DNA from: Atrichornis clamosus
Taxonomy: Eukaryota > Chordata > Aves > Passeriformes > Menuridae
Direction of reading: 5' to 3'
Length of the DNA: 64,000 nt
Assembly (NCBI GenBank): GCA_013400975.1
Contig: WBMZ01000207.1
Span: 103,708 to 167,707, forward strand
Shown here: one piece after another, positions 48,311 through 60,560 of the stretch
Position numbering within the stretch: the stretch's first letter is position 1
Layout of the letters: the number at the start of each line of letters is the position of its first letter
The notes under the pieces: generated by a model
Told to the model about the DNA's origin: nothing
What the model saw: the letters and a program-made list of their open reading frames with translations, nothing else
Database searches by the model: none
Position numbers and translations under genes: made by a program

Positions 48311-48719
48311 CAAGGCTCTGGGTTGGGAATCCTGTAGCTTTTAAGAGTTGGGTAGATGCTCCCACTCCAAGGGAGAACTGCTCCCAACAAATACAGGTAA
48401 TTTTACCTGAGAGAAAAGAAATAGCAGTGATTACTCAGAGTTTCAGAGCTGTCCCTTTTTTTGGGTCAGACAACTCCTTCCAGTCACTTTTTGCTTGGTG
48501 CGCCCTGCTCCAGTGGTGGGTTTGGGGTACAATTTGATTTATTTGTTTATTTATCAGAGACAGCAGGGATGCGTTGGGGTGTTTTAGGAGGATCTGCCCT
48601 TCCGCAGGGCTTTCCTCTGGATCTGGGAATGAGAATTTTGTGATGCTGGAAAATCGATCCCTGCAGCTCCGTGCGCTGATTTAAATTGATGTGATAACCC
48701 TGACTGGTCTTGTCACCAA

Positions 48720-48744
48720 TAATTCCTGCCTGGAGCAGGAATTA
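48720..48744. repeat. Small perfect inverted repeat
   Basis: taattcctgc at 48720-48729 pairs with gcaggaatta at 48735-48744 around a five-base loop. It could fold, but such short stems arise often by chance. Confidence 0.75.
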
Positions 48745-50605
48745 ATTATTATTAAAGAGGACAAATGAATTAAAACCAGAACCAACTACGCGTTTTTATT
48801 TGACTTCCTTAATGTTAAATTAATTGTTGACAGAGATTATTTGGGGAGATTGGTTTGGGGCTGTACTTTAAATTAAGCTTTTGTGGTTTTACTTTTCATG
48901 CAGGGAAGATGCTTCCCAATTTTGAAAAGGTCACCACTGTTAATCATTTCAGGAAGGCAAGCAAATATCCTAGTAATGACTCAACTGAAAGGAATAGCCA
49001 AGATTAAAAGCTGCTTAGTGCTTAATAAGTGTGATCTTGATTAATTCATGTTTTTTGTGACAAAGGTTCAATTTAGTAGCTGGAAAATACAATTTGGGGG
49101 GGGGTTATTTGGTTTTAGGGTTTTTGGCTTGCTGCCACGATTAAAAAATTGGAGGTTGATGAGTGAAGACCAAAAGAAGGTATCATAAAAGAATAACAGG
49201 TACCTGATGCAGCCATTCCTCTTCTGGAATTCTCACAAATGTATTTTCCAGGAGATCATTCCCGGATGGAAAAACTGCCACAGGTCTCACAGGAACGAGA
49301 CCCTGCTTTCATTTTAGGGCTGCTTTAATTGTCATCATTTTGAGTCACCCTTTCAGCACCACAAGGTGATTTTTGAAAATGATCCCCCAGACTTCTCTCC
49401 AGGTTGGCTTTTACATTAAATAGGATGTATGGATATTGTGCAAATATCGAATTGTCCATCTCTGCAGTAGCTCAGAGTTACTTGTTCTTGTTTTCCTTCC
49501 TCTCACCCCAAAATCTGTGATTCCTGGCCAAATATTGAAATATCCAGCATCATAATGTTAATTTATTGTATTTTTGATATCTACCCCGTGTTCAATATTA
49601 TTATTATTTATATACCAAACGATCAGGACTATTGCTATTTAGTAAACACTGCGGCCTAGAAGTTTCTTCTAATAATCCACACTTCTATTCTGCCTTTCAT
49701 TCCATTATTCCCAGTAATGCTTTCATCTCTTACCATCCTACTGTGGTTTATTTCTTTTTGGATTAATACCTGGAAACAAATGTTGACAATCAGCGTAATT
49801 ATTTTCGCTAAAAGAGGCCTGGTTGCTTCTGTTAATCCTTCTCTGTTCTAATCCCGGGGGGCTTTTTGTGGTGGATTTTTATTTCCTTTCAGACCCGTCT
49901 GGTTTCTCACACAAACTGACGTTTCAGGTGTGGGTTTGCTTTTCTACGCCCGGAGCGTCCCTATTGCGCTAATTTCTCCTGATAAACAAGGGAATTTCTA
50001 ATGCTTCAGACATCTGATCTAAAGAATCCAATTTCATCTCGGTGTCCTGCTGTTCTTGCATCCCTCTCTAATGCATTTTCCTGCAGACAATTTGTTTGGC
50101 TGAGGGTTTAATCAGCTGGAACATCTATTTTTGTTCCTGCTTTTACCAAGCCGTGCCTCGTAGGGAGTGGATGAATCCACACTCAAGCTGAGGTGAAATA
50201 TTTCACATTTCTAATCTGGCATTGAATTTTTACAAATGTGGGGGTGCATCTTCATATCTTTCAATATTTTTAAGTCCCTGGCTTTAGCTTTTAAAGCATT
50301 TTCCCCTCATTGCACTGCACTAATCCTTGGCTGAACTGGTTTTGATTGGTGTGACACGTGTGGGCCTCCTGCTGCTCTCCTTGGATTTGTGTTCTCTGCT
50401 CAAAATTAATCTCCAGGCCATCAAGTTGAAGTCTCCTGAGGACAGAGCAAGAGGAATTTTCTGGGCTGGACATTTCTGGGTTGCTGGTGCTGTACCAGCA
50501 TCCGGCCTGTGCCTCTCCTTCCTCCTCACTTGGCCATTTGGAGTCCCAACAGGCAAAGCCGTGGTGTGAGTGTCCCCTGCAAGGGACAGCGCTGTCCGGG
50601 TGTCC

Positions 50606-50635
50606 CAGTGGCACTGGTGGCACTGGTGGCACTGG
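50606..50635. repeat. Short (GGTGGCACT)3 repeat
   Basis: Three nine-base units run in tandem, followed by a diverged fourth. Confidence 0.85.
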
Positions 50636-51236
50636 TCTGCACTGCCAGTGGACAGCAGCAGGGCTGGAAGCGGCTCCTGGCTCCTGTGGGATTTCACCTC
50701 TCATCTTGAGGCATGGTCAGAGGGGCAGGGTTATCCCTCGGGGTCGTGCTTGGATATTTGGGGGGCTGGGATGATTCAGAACCTGGGAGATTGGAAACAA
50801 GAGCTGTGGTCACTCTGGGGGTTGGTGAGGAGCAGGTGCTGAGGAGTTGGTGTCCAGAGGGACAAAGGGAGAGGAGGTGGAGGGAGATGGAGAGGGAGAG
50901 AGGGGCTGATGGCAGAGGGAAGGAGCCACAAGTTCTCTGTGATCTGTGTCACCTTGACTTCTTGAATTTGGGAGCAGCTCCGCTTCCCTAGCCTGAGACA
51001 GCCCCTCCTGGGCACTGTGTCCATCCTGTTTTCCAAAGCCCCTCATTTTTCCATCAGTTTTTCTGTCTGAGGAAGCAGCCTGGCATCAGCCCCAATTCCA
51101 TCAGCCTGTGAGGGACCAGGCACGGAGTGGCCTCGGGGCACAGAGTCCAAAAAGTGCCTGGACAGCACTCCCAGGCACAAGATATGATTCCTCCAGTTAT
51201 AAAAATGAGGAAGAGGGAGTTTTTATAAAGCAGGTA

Positions 51237-51482
51237 GTGATGGGACAAGGGGCAGTAGTTCTAAACTGCCAGAGGGCAGGGATAGATGGGATCCTGGGAA
51301 GGAATTGTTCCCTGGAGGGTGGGGAGGCCCTGGCACAGGGTGCCCAGAGCAGCTGTGGCTGCCCCTGGATCCCTGGGAGTGTCCAAGGCTGGGTTGGAGC
51401 AGCCTGGGATGGTGGAAGGTGTCCCTGCCCGTGGCAGGAGTGGGACTGGATGAGCTTGAAGGTCCTTCCAACCCAAACCAGC
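51237..51482 (+). mobile_element. CR1 LINE 3' fragment
   Basis: It starts with 'gatgggacaaggggcagtag' and 'tctaaactgccagagggcag', passes 'tggggaggccctggcacagg' and 'cagctgtggctgcccctgga', and ends 'ccttccaacccaaaccagcc'. Confidence 0.94.
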
Positions 51483-54198
51483 CTTCCCCCCTCTGCTGGA
51501 AGCACTGGGACACACCCCGGGAACTCTCCTGCAACACCACTCCTGAGCTGACATTGTCCAAATTCCCCTGGAATGTGGGAGCAGCTCTACTCTGGGATGT
51601 GCAGCCGTGGGAGCCTGTGTGGTGACAACTTCCATGTGGCACCAGCCACGGAAGGAAAAGGCATTCCTGCCTGATCAGCCTGGATTCTCCCTCAGTGAGG
51701 ACACAGACGCCTCATGAGGCACGGCACCAGCCACCAACCTGCCCCACTTCCACATCCCTGCTCCAGATCCAGCTCCCGTCCCGGGGCTCTCTCTGTGTAT
51801 TCACAGCGGGGAAGTCTCTGCTTATGTTTCCCAGGAATGCTCCCAGTGTTGACAGGAGGCTCTTTGGAGGGCAGGACACATCCTCTGGAAGTACCTCATC
51901 CATCCCCTTCTCTGCACTGGAGGTTTCGAGTCACCAAGGGATTATCCCAAAGTGCAAATCAGTGAGAAGAGATTACATCTCCCTTTTTTAATTTCTTTTT
52001 TTTTAAGCTGAACTTATCCCAGGTTTTGTTTGTGGGGTTTGTTTGGGTTTCCTTTTACTGGCAGACCAATATTCCAGGGCACCACGCTGCGTTTGAAGCA
52101 GCCATAAACCCAACCCAGCAATTACACCAAAAACTGTTTAGGTTCATCTCCTATTTTTAATTGGGTTTTTGGTCCCTTTATAAACTTCCTGTGGATAATG
52201 CAGTGAAGCACTGCAGTGTGAACACTTCATCTCTCCATTCCCAAAATGTCTTTGTATGGAACCACCCCAGTTAAACCTGTGATCCATGGCACTGTTGGAT
52301 TTTGGGGAGCTGGATTTTATGAGTTAGACCTTCAATTAATGCATTAACTTTTACTGGCTGAAAAGATCCATGGAGTGCCCTGATGGAATACAAGTAAAAA
52401 TTGTTCCAGTTTTCTTGTCGAAATGAGCATTGGAAATTTGGCCAGTCCAAATTTCGAGTTGTGTGATTGTGGGCAGTTTGAATCTCTGATCAAAACGAGG
52501 CTGAAAAACAGAAATTCCAACATAAATCCCAATTCTTTGTTCTGCTTCCAACACCAATTGGCCAAGGATTCTTTTCAGTGCCTATGGGTGAGCTTTCAAC
52601 TCAGCACAGCATGAGGGGGATCCTGCAGTTCCCATGGTGTGTTTCATTTTTAGGGTTTTTCTTTCATCCCATAAATTCTTTTTGGAATTGTAGTATTCCC
52701 TAATCATTTTGCAGATAGAATTTGTGTCCGTGTGACTTTAGTGCATGGTTGGTCAGGGTTCCTGGGCATCGAGTGTGTCTGGTTTGTTGATTCCCAATCA
52801 AAACCATGGAAAAAAGGTTTGGGAGAAGCTCTCCTTGTCCTAACCCCAATTAGCAATTTCCACCAGGCTCTGGTGTAAATTAGATCCCCCCGTATGATGA
52901 GAAAAAAGAGGGAAATTTGGAGATTTTGGCCTTATCTTGGCTGCTGATGACACCCAACGTGGGGGATTCCTTCTCCTTGGAGGAGTCACCATCCCGTTGC
53001 TGTTTTCCATGGCTGCCTTGGGATTTTGGGACTATTTCCAGATACCTGTCAGGTGAAGCTGGGTTTGTGTTGGATCCCAGCGACCACCTGGAAGCCGTGG
53101 GGAACTCTGGAAGCTGCAAGCCACGAGAGATGGATTTTTTTTTCCCATTATTGAGGCCTATTCACGGCTGATTTTTCCCTTTGAGGAGCATGACTGTTCC
53201 GATGATTCACGGCCGCTTCCTTGTAGGCATTCCAGCAAGGAATCACAATCACACCCCTCGTGTTGCACTTGTTTACTGCAGAAAAACACCCAGAACACAA
53301 CTTGTAATTCATTAATCTGCCTGCATCTAATTGCAAAATTAATTTTGGAGGGTTTGGAGCCAATTTCACGGTGCTGATCAGCGTGTCGGGGCTGTGTGCG
53401 CTCATCACATCCAGCTCTGTCCTCGTGCTGGAAGTTGAGCTCTTGAATATTGAAATGTTGATATTAGGCCAGCACAGTGGATTGATACTTTTGCCTCCAG
53501 CACTAGAAAAGAATGGTTTTGTGCTTTGTCATCTGATAAAACAACAATTTCCTTGCTCTTGCAATACGCCTTCGGTTGCCTGAGCAAGATTCTGTAACCT
53601 TTGTGTCCAGAAAAGCAAGTGTAGCATCAGAGCAGCCTGAGGAAACACCCTCAGAGCAAATCCCTTGCATTTTCACAGGTTAATTTTAGGAGATGTTGCA
53701 GAATTTCGCTGTGAAAAAAAAAAAATTTCCTGTGGCAGACAGGCAGAAGCAAAGCAAGATTTCCATCAGAAAAGAAAAATGGCAGAAATAGCAAAAATTG
53801 CCCATCAGGGAAAATTTTAAAATTGGTGTTATTTACTCTTGAGGCAATTGCCTTCTTTTAGTTCTGTGAAAATTCCAGGAGAAGGAAATTCTTTCCGTAT
53901 GTGCTGCAATAGGGCAAGAAATAATTAGCAAGACCCGCAGCCAGGGAGACAGTCAGGCTCTGGGCACCGGGAAAAGCTTTGCTGGGAGGATGGAGAGGCC
54001 CTGGGCTCCACTGCCTGGGCAGGCTGGGAGGTCTGGAGCCTGATTCGTTTGTTGGGTGAGGCTGGAAAGTTTTGGGTTTACTTGGGCCAGCTTTGGACCG
54101 TGGGAAGAGGTCGGAACATTCTGGAAACCCCTCCCAGGGGTGTTTCTCGGTTCATAACAGAGGTGCAGAGGGTGTTCAAGGGGACTTTTGTGGCAGCT

Positions 54199-54522
54199 CA
54201 TAGAACAAATGGCGTTGTGGGGGACCTCGGGGGTTATCCAGTGGCCCCCACCGTGGGCAGGGATACCTTCCACCATCCCAGGCTGCTCCTAAGCCTCATC
54301 CAACCTGGCCTTGGACACTTCCAGGGATCCAGGGGCAGCCACAGCTTCTCTGGGAAATCCATCCCAGGGCCTCCCCACCCTCCCAGGGAACAACTCCTTG
54401 TAAATATCCCACCGAAATCTACCCACTTAAAGCCATTCCCCGTGTCCTGTCCACCCATCCCTTGTTCCAAGTCCCTCTCCAGCTCTCCTGGAGCCCCCTC
54501 AGGCACTGCAGGGCTGCCCCAT
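54199..54522 (-). mobile_element. CR1 LINE 3' fragment, reverse orientation
   Basis: The tail is diverged, but 'gtgggcagggataccttcca', 'tggccttggacacttccagg', 'ccattccccgtgtcctgtcc' and 'ctctccagctctcctggagc' are clear. Confidence 0.92.
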
Positions 54523-55151
54523 AACAGTGTAGTACGTGGAGTGAAGCAACAGCTCTGAGCATAAAATAACATTTCTCTTAAAACCCATTAGTCACTGATC
54601 TATTTAGAGATCCTCTCTCCGTGCAGGCAGGTGAGTACAAATCTCATTGTGCTCCATGAATCCAGGAGAAAGGAGCCCTGTGCCAACAGTCGTGCTCCAC
54701 CTCCCACCTCTGCCTCTCTGGGCTGTGTTGGCACACATGACTCCAAAGGTAGAAAAGCTGGATCTGCTCTGAAAAAAAGCTGGAGAAGAAGGTCTGGAGC
54801 GTCGTGGAAAGGGAGGATTGTGGCAGGCACATCACTGCTTCGACTGGAGGGTTTTTTTCCTTGAAAATCTCAGTGTTTGGTGCACTTGTTGTGTCACAGT
54901 TCCCTGCACAGGCTGATTAGTCACTGTAATTAAAGCTGAACCTTCCCCGGGAAGGTAAAAGCCGCCTCATTTCCCTGCCTGTTGTTTTGAACCACGGGTC
55001 AGAGAGGGAAGGAACTGCTGGGAATATTGATGGCTGCAGGTCCAAAAGTCATGGATGCCCCTTGAGCCATCCCTGCAGTCCCAGTCTGTGATGTTAAACG
55101 AGGCTGGGACGTTCCCAGGGAACAGCAGCATGGGCAGCAGGAAAGGGGGAG

Positions 55152-55692
55152 GGATCCTGCCCCTCTTCCCCCTCAGATGAGACCCCACCTGAGAGCTGCT
55201 CCAGCCCTGGATCCCAGCACAGGAAGGACCTGGAGCTGCTGGAGAGAGCCCAGAGGAGGCACCAGGATGGTCAGAGGGATGGAGCAGCTCTGCTGGGAGG
55301 AGAGGCTGGGAGAGCTGGGATTGGAGAGGAGAAGCTTAGGGGTGACCTCAGTGTGGCCTTCCAGGGCCTGAAGGAGCCGCAGGAAGGATGGAGAGAGACT
55401 TTGGGCAAGGGATGGAGGGACAGGACACAGGGAATGGCTTCAGATTTAAAAAGGGGGGCTTTGAGCAGGATATTGGGCAGGAAGGAATTCCTGGCTGTGA
55501 GGGTGGGGAGGCCCTGGCACAGGGTGCCCAGAGCAGCTGTGGCTGCCCCTGGATCCCTGGAATTGTCCAGGGCCAGGCTGGACGGGGCTGGGAACAACCT
55601 GGGATAGTGGGAGCTGTCCCTGCCCATGGCAGGTGTGGCACTGGATGGGCTGTGAGGTCCCTCCCAACCCAAACCATTCCATGATTCTTTGG
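55152..55692 (+). mobile_element. Long CR1 LINE 3' fragment
   Basis: About 540 bases with the same extent as the 32.2 kb copy: 'gagctgctccagccctggat', 'aggctgggagagctgggatt', 'gggatggagggacaggacac', 'ggccctggcacagggtgccc', tail 'ccattccatgattctttgg'. Its well-kept sequence suggests a relatively young insertion. Confidence 0.95.
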
Positions 55693-57347
55693 TTCCACAA
55701 CATTCCCATCCTCAGTGTGACAATTCCCCGTTCCATGAAGGCTCAAATCCTTCAGGTCTCTTCCGGGGCTCATTTTATTTATAGACTTTTTTTCCTCTTT
55801 ATCCCTGGAGGAGCAGCTGTGCTCTCTCCTGCCTCCCTTCTCCAAGGATTGATACCAGGAAAAGCTGGATTCCCTCACCCCCTCCACCGTGGGCATCCCC
55901 TCTCCCTGCTGAGACCCAAGCCCTCTCTCCACAGGAGGGAGATGTTCTGTGAGAAACACTTTTTAACTGAGATTCTTAATTAAATCCTTAATTTAAGAGG
56001 CGAAAAAAAGACCTATTTTATGAGGCAGTGCCACATCTGCCGTGGATTAAGAGTAGTGAAGCGATTCTTGGATTTTGGGGTTCTCCATGAGGGAAAAATC
56101 ACTATTTTTGTGCACCAGGCAGAGGTACACGGGCAGGCTGAGCCTGGTCTTTAGGATGGGAAGAGCTATCGATGGTAAAATGAAGTTTTATAGCAAATCG
56201 CAGTGATGGGAGCCTCAACTGCCTTTATTCCCTCACCTCAAGGATAATAAATGAAATAAAAATCAGATGAAGCAGTTGATCCAAATCCACAACTACCTGG
56301 TTCCTATGGCATTTAATCAAGGGGCCACGGAAACAATAAACTCAATATTTCGTGGCTGATGGTGCAGCTGCCACCTTCACATTCCCCCAGGGAGAAAATC
56401 TCCCTAAAAGTCTCATCCCCCTAAATTATATCCACGTTTTTATATAAAAGGAATGAAACTTTAAAAAAAGTATCCATCAGAACTGTGTCTTGTCCAGCAC
56501 TGGAGTGAGACTGAAGTTGCTTTATTCCAATTATTTAAATGAATGGTCTGCAAAATCCAGGAAATTATTTAATTACATTTTTTTTGATTGTATTGAGGAA
56601 GTGGCAAATGGTGCAACTCTCCCAGAGGAATTTCCACCTGGTTTCATTGCTGGGAAATGGTTTCACTTGTTGTCTCTGTATCCCTAAATTCTGCCTCTCC
56701 AACTGTCTGATGCCAAAACCCACCAGGATTTTCCTGGGCAGGATTTAATTTTGTTGTTCTTTCTTACTAAAGTATAAATCTTGGTGTTGTTAATCCAATT
56801 CTTTGGTCTCTTTGTCTTCCAGAAGAGAATAAAAGCAGCCCTTTCTGTTGGCCGGGACCCCCCGTATCCAAGGTTAATTAGGATTTTGTGGATAATCCCT
56901 CATTCTTGACGCCAGTTCTGGACAGAACTGGATAGACCCACCCAGAATTGAAAATACAACATCTTTACATCCTTAATAAGCTTTTCTTTTGTTTACAAAG
57001 CGTTTGTGTGGCAGTGGGTGAATGTTCCCACTCGGGTACCAGCCTCAGCAGTGTATTTCTAGCTTGGTTTATTTTTAATTCAGCAGGAGGTTTTTCATTG
57101 AGCAGGACTTTGTGTCTCCCTTTAAAAGCTGCTTTGGACACTTTGTCCCTTCACCCAGGAGTTCCTTCAGTGAGACGAAGTCATGCAATTGTCACGAAAA
57201 TAAAATAAATAAATCTAATTTTAATGAATTAAGTCATGCAAGTGACCGAGACATTTTCAGGGATTAAAACAAAGATTATCTCTTTTTGCCGACGGCATCT
57301 CCTCTTAGATGCCTCTAATTGTCTTTTGTATTACAGGGAATGGTCAG

Positions 57348-57440
57348 TGGAATCATGGAATCGTGGAATGTTTTGGCTTGGGGTGGGACTGGATGAGCTT
57401 TAAGGCCCCTCCCAACCCAAACCAGTCTGGAATTCCGTGC
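57348..57440. mobile_element. Head-to-head CR1 tail pair (snap-back remnant)
   Basis: 57348-57382 reads as a reversed CR1 terminus (aatcatggaatcgtggaatg, ttttggcttggg). Without a gap, 57380-57440 reads as a forward CR1 terminus (actggatgagctttaaggcc, cctcccaacccaaaccagtc). The two arms are partly complementary. Confidence 0.75.
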
Positions 57441-58430
57441 TCATGATGAGAGGACAAAATGCTTTTAGAAATGAGGGAACACTGTCGTGTTCCTGGGAAT
57501 TCCTGCTTTGCTCCAGGGAGTCAGGGAGTGCTGTCCAACTGCTGTGTAAGCAGTGGGAATCTTTTCTGCTGGAATCTGCCTTTCTCTGCTGCTTGTGGAT
57601 GCAGATCCCGACTTTTAAACAAATTGCAGCATTCCCAGATTGGCAAGGCCCTGTTGTCTGCTTCCGTGGTCAAGTTCAGTGCAAACACGTCCAGAAAAAT
57701 GGAAAAGGATTGCAGCATTCCCTGGGTGAGCACTAACGAGGACTAATCCAGGGTGGCTTTGGAGATTGAGTTATGATTTCCAGTGGATTCTCTATTAACA
57801 GCAGTTTCTGAGGGTCTCCTGCTCCATCAAGCACTAACTCCTGCCACAGGCTTAGGGAAAAATGCTCCAGAAACACACAAAAAATGGGATTTTCCGTGCT
57901 ATTTGCAGTGCTTTAGGAGAGAGAGCACTGGGAGTTTTGACCTTTAAATGAACACATTTTTTAGCCTTTTTGATATTTAAATTGAGCTGCGTTTTGTCTT
58001 TCCTGTGTGGAGTGTGACACACACATTAAATGAGGTGCCAGCACCCAGGTCCTGTTGTAAGTGCAGTAAGAAATAAATACTGATTTGTTTTGGGTGGAAT
58101 TACCCCAAAGAGGGCATTGAATACAGGGAAAAGAAATCCTTCTTTTTGGGGGACGGAACCAGCAAAGCCTGATAAAGGAAAAGAAGTAATTACCAATAAA
58201 ATAATTCTTTTATTTCCATGGGTGGGAATTTCCATTCTGTCCTGCAGTTTCAGGTGTTTGAGTGCTGCGACTGTGAGGTGACTTTGTGAAATGCCAGGTG
58301 TTAATTCCCACACTGGAAAAACCAGGAGCTGCTCCTCTTTAACCATCAGGAATCAATCGATTGTACCTCGAGGAGAGATTTAAAATCTGACAACGCTCAT
58401 TTCTGCCAGGTGTTTTCCATAGGATCTCCC

Positions 58431-58484
58431 GTTGAACTCGATCTTGGAGGTTTCTTCCAACCTAAACAGTTCTTCTGGAATCTT
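58431..58484 (+). mobile_element. CR1 tail fragment
   Basis: 'gttgaactcgatcttggagg' and 'tttcttccaacctaaacagt' followed by 'tcttctggaa' match the CR1 terminus, about 55 bases. Confidence 0.65.
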
Positions 58485-59859
58485 AAAACCTGTTTTTGTA
58501 GGAACTGGAAAGGTTTAAAGTGAGGGATGTGGGTGCTGTAGCAGCGTCGGGATGTTTGGGTCTCCAAGGAATCTTCCCTGGATTTCATTTCGGTAGGAAG
58601 CTTTGCCTTCCTCGGTGCATTCACCGATTTACTGATAAAGGTTCTGAACTTCAGAATTCAGGCAGATTTTACCAGAAATTGGGGTGTTTTCATCTCACTT
58701 CATTTACATTTTTAATTCCATCGTGCCTCAGAGCGAGCAGCTTTGGCTGCAGACATATCCCAGGCATTCAGCTGGTGACGAAAACACAAACAAAGGGTGA
58801 GAAGAGCAAAGAGAAAAGAGGAAGATTGGGGATTTGGCCTTTTCCAACTGGTTTTCATTGGTCTGAGCTCTGCAGGTGCAGAGGGTGGCCAGACTTGGTG
58901 GAGTGGGTTCAGTCCCGAGTTCTTTGCTGTCATTGCCACTTCCCTGCAGTGACATTTAATGTCTGTCACTTGCTTGTCACTCTAAAAACACTGGTGGAGG
59001 GGGAAAAAAATGGGAAAGAATGGGAAAGCAACGCTCGTGTCAAGAAAACGCTTGAAATTCTGCAATTTAATTATTGCCTTCTGCCATGAAAGGCACAGGT
59101 GGGAGTCATTAACTCAAAAATAACCCCCCCAAAAAAACAACACACCCCAGAGCAGCCTCTGCTGCGAGTCGGATTTGAAAACAGATAATAGTGAAATTAC
59201 AGGAGCATTCAGGGATGGGAAAAATGAGAAAATTGCATAATGAGGAAGAGATTGACAGGAGTAATCATCTTCTCAGGAGGGACCAACAGGTAGCAGCAAA
59301 GGGGAGCGGGGGGGATGTTTTGGAATTCAGATGAACATTTCAAATTTAACACGAGACTCGAGATGCGAGCAAATGTTGTGAGGGAAAAACCACTGCAGAG
59401 CCCAGCTGTGGAGATTCCTGCCTGGAAAAGGTTCCCTGCTCTGCACTCCAGGGCTGTTGTTTGGTTGTTCATCTCAGTGGTGCTTTGGTGAGGTGAAAAA
59501 ACAGCTGCTTTGTGCTTGTAGATGAGGGAAAATAGGATGGAGAGCAGGCTGGAATGCCGGGTCCCAGGGAAAAAAGGGTTCAAAGGCCTCTCCTGGAGCT
59601 TCCAGGGATTGCTGAGTGTCCCTGCAGTCGGCAATATTGCTGCTTGTGGCATGGAATGGGGCCTTGGACACACGGCAGGATAATGAGCAGAGCTCTGCAA
59701 GTGCTGAGTAACTTTTTTAATAATCAAAGCTCATTAAAATATAATGAGAAGAGCGGGGAGAAGGTCCTGGCACATCCTGCTGTAAACTGAGGGCTTGGGG
59801 CAAACTTCCCTTGGATTTTCCCCAGGATATTAAGACCCCAAGTGCCCCCAGCCCCCCTG

Positions 59860-60550
59860 GGTGTGGGATTGACCCTGGGGAAGGGGTGGGGAAGGAAGGG
59901 AGCTGGGGGTGGCTCGGGCGCTCCCAGCGAGCTGTTCCCGAGCGGGGAGAGGCGAGGGATGCTGCTTCCTGCAGCATTGTTGTAACCATGACACTGCGGA
60001 CGTCATCCCGAGGAAATAGCGCCTGGAACATTTGTGGAACAAAGCCGAGGGTCCTCGGCGGAGCGCTGCCATAGGCACGCCGCTCATTTGCGTAGAGGTT
60101 CACTCCCGGCTGCTCCCCGGGCTTTGGAAAACACGGGAAGAGCTGAGGTTGGAGCTTTCGACCCATCCACAGGCTCCGGGAGGCGCTTGCAGGGATGTCG
60201 GGATGGGGAGAGGGCAGGTTCCTTCTCAGGGATGCTCTGAGTGGCGGCTCTGCTGATTCAGCAGCTTTACACTCCTCTGGTCCTGCCCTCTCCTGAAAAT
60301 TCCTGCTGGGAGCCGGAGCCGGCTGTGCCGGGATGGAAAAGCCTCAGAGCCCTGGGAAAGCTGCTAAAGTCGTTTTTAGGGCTGCGTTGAACCCCGAGCG
60401 AATAAAAACACCGGGAAGGGGAGGGGAGCAGGTGGAAAAACAGCCTGAAGGAAAAAGGAGAGGGATGAAGGGACGCCAGTGGAGAGGGAAAGGCGTGGAG
60501 GGGAAGGACAAAAGGGCTGGAGGAGGAGGAGGAGGAAGGAGGAAGGCAAA
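59860..60550. promoter_or_regulatory. GC-rich island, candidate alternative promoter
   Basis: CpG and GC rise here, including a CRE-like GACGTCA at 59999-60005, CG-rich 'gtcctcggcggagcgctgcc' at about 60050, and a purine-rich tract at 60440-60560. PDE4B is known to use several intronic promoters, so an extra first exon is possible. I could not identify a known isoform start here, and no peptide was recognised. Confidence 0.35.
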
Positions 60551-60560
60551 GCAGGGCAGG
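60440..60560. repeat. Purine-rich (GA/GGA) tract
   Basis: Plus-strand sequence is overwhelmingly A and G, with a short (GGA)n run near 60520-60535. Such tracts can be nucleosome-poor or form triplexes; no function is evident. Confidence 0.75.

Larger units (their letters stand above)
46310..50300. other. Quiet AT-rich stretch, candidate conserved non-coding sequence
   Basis: About 4 kb without a recognised CR1, although copies occur every 1-3 kb elsewhere. From 48644 to 50290 no frame on either strand stays open for 60 codons. It contains a short local duplication at 48156-48310, a 15-T tract near 47153 and a 10-bp hairpin at 48720-48744. Intronic repeat-poor islands often hold enhancers; that function is inferred, not seen. 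Confidence 0.35.

Noticed and set aside
58520..59089. 189-codon plus-strand frame
   Set aside because: Starts in a CR1 tail region, has no motif, and looks like random intron translation.
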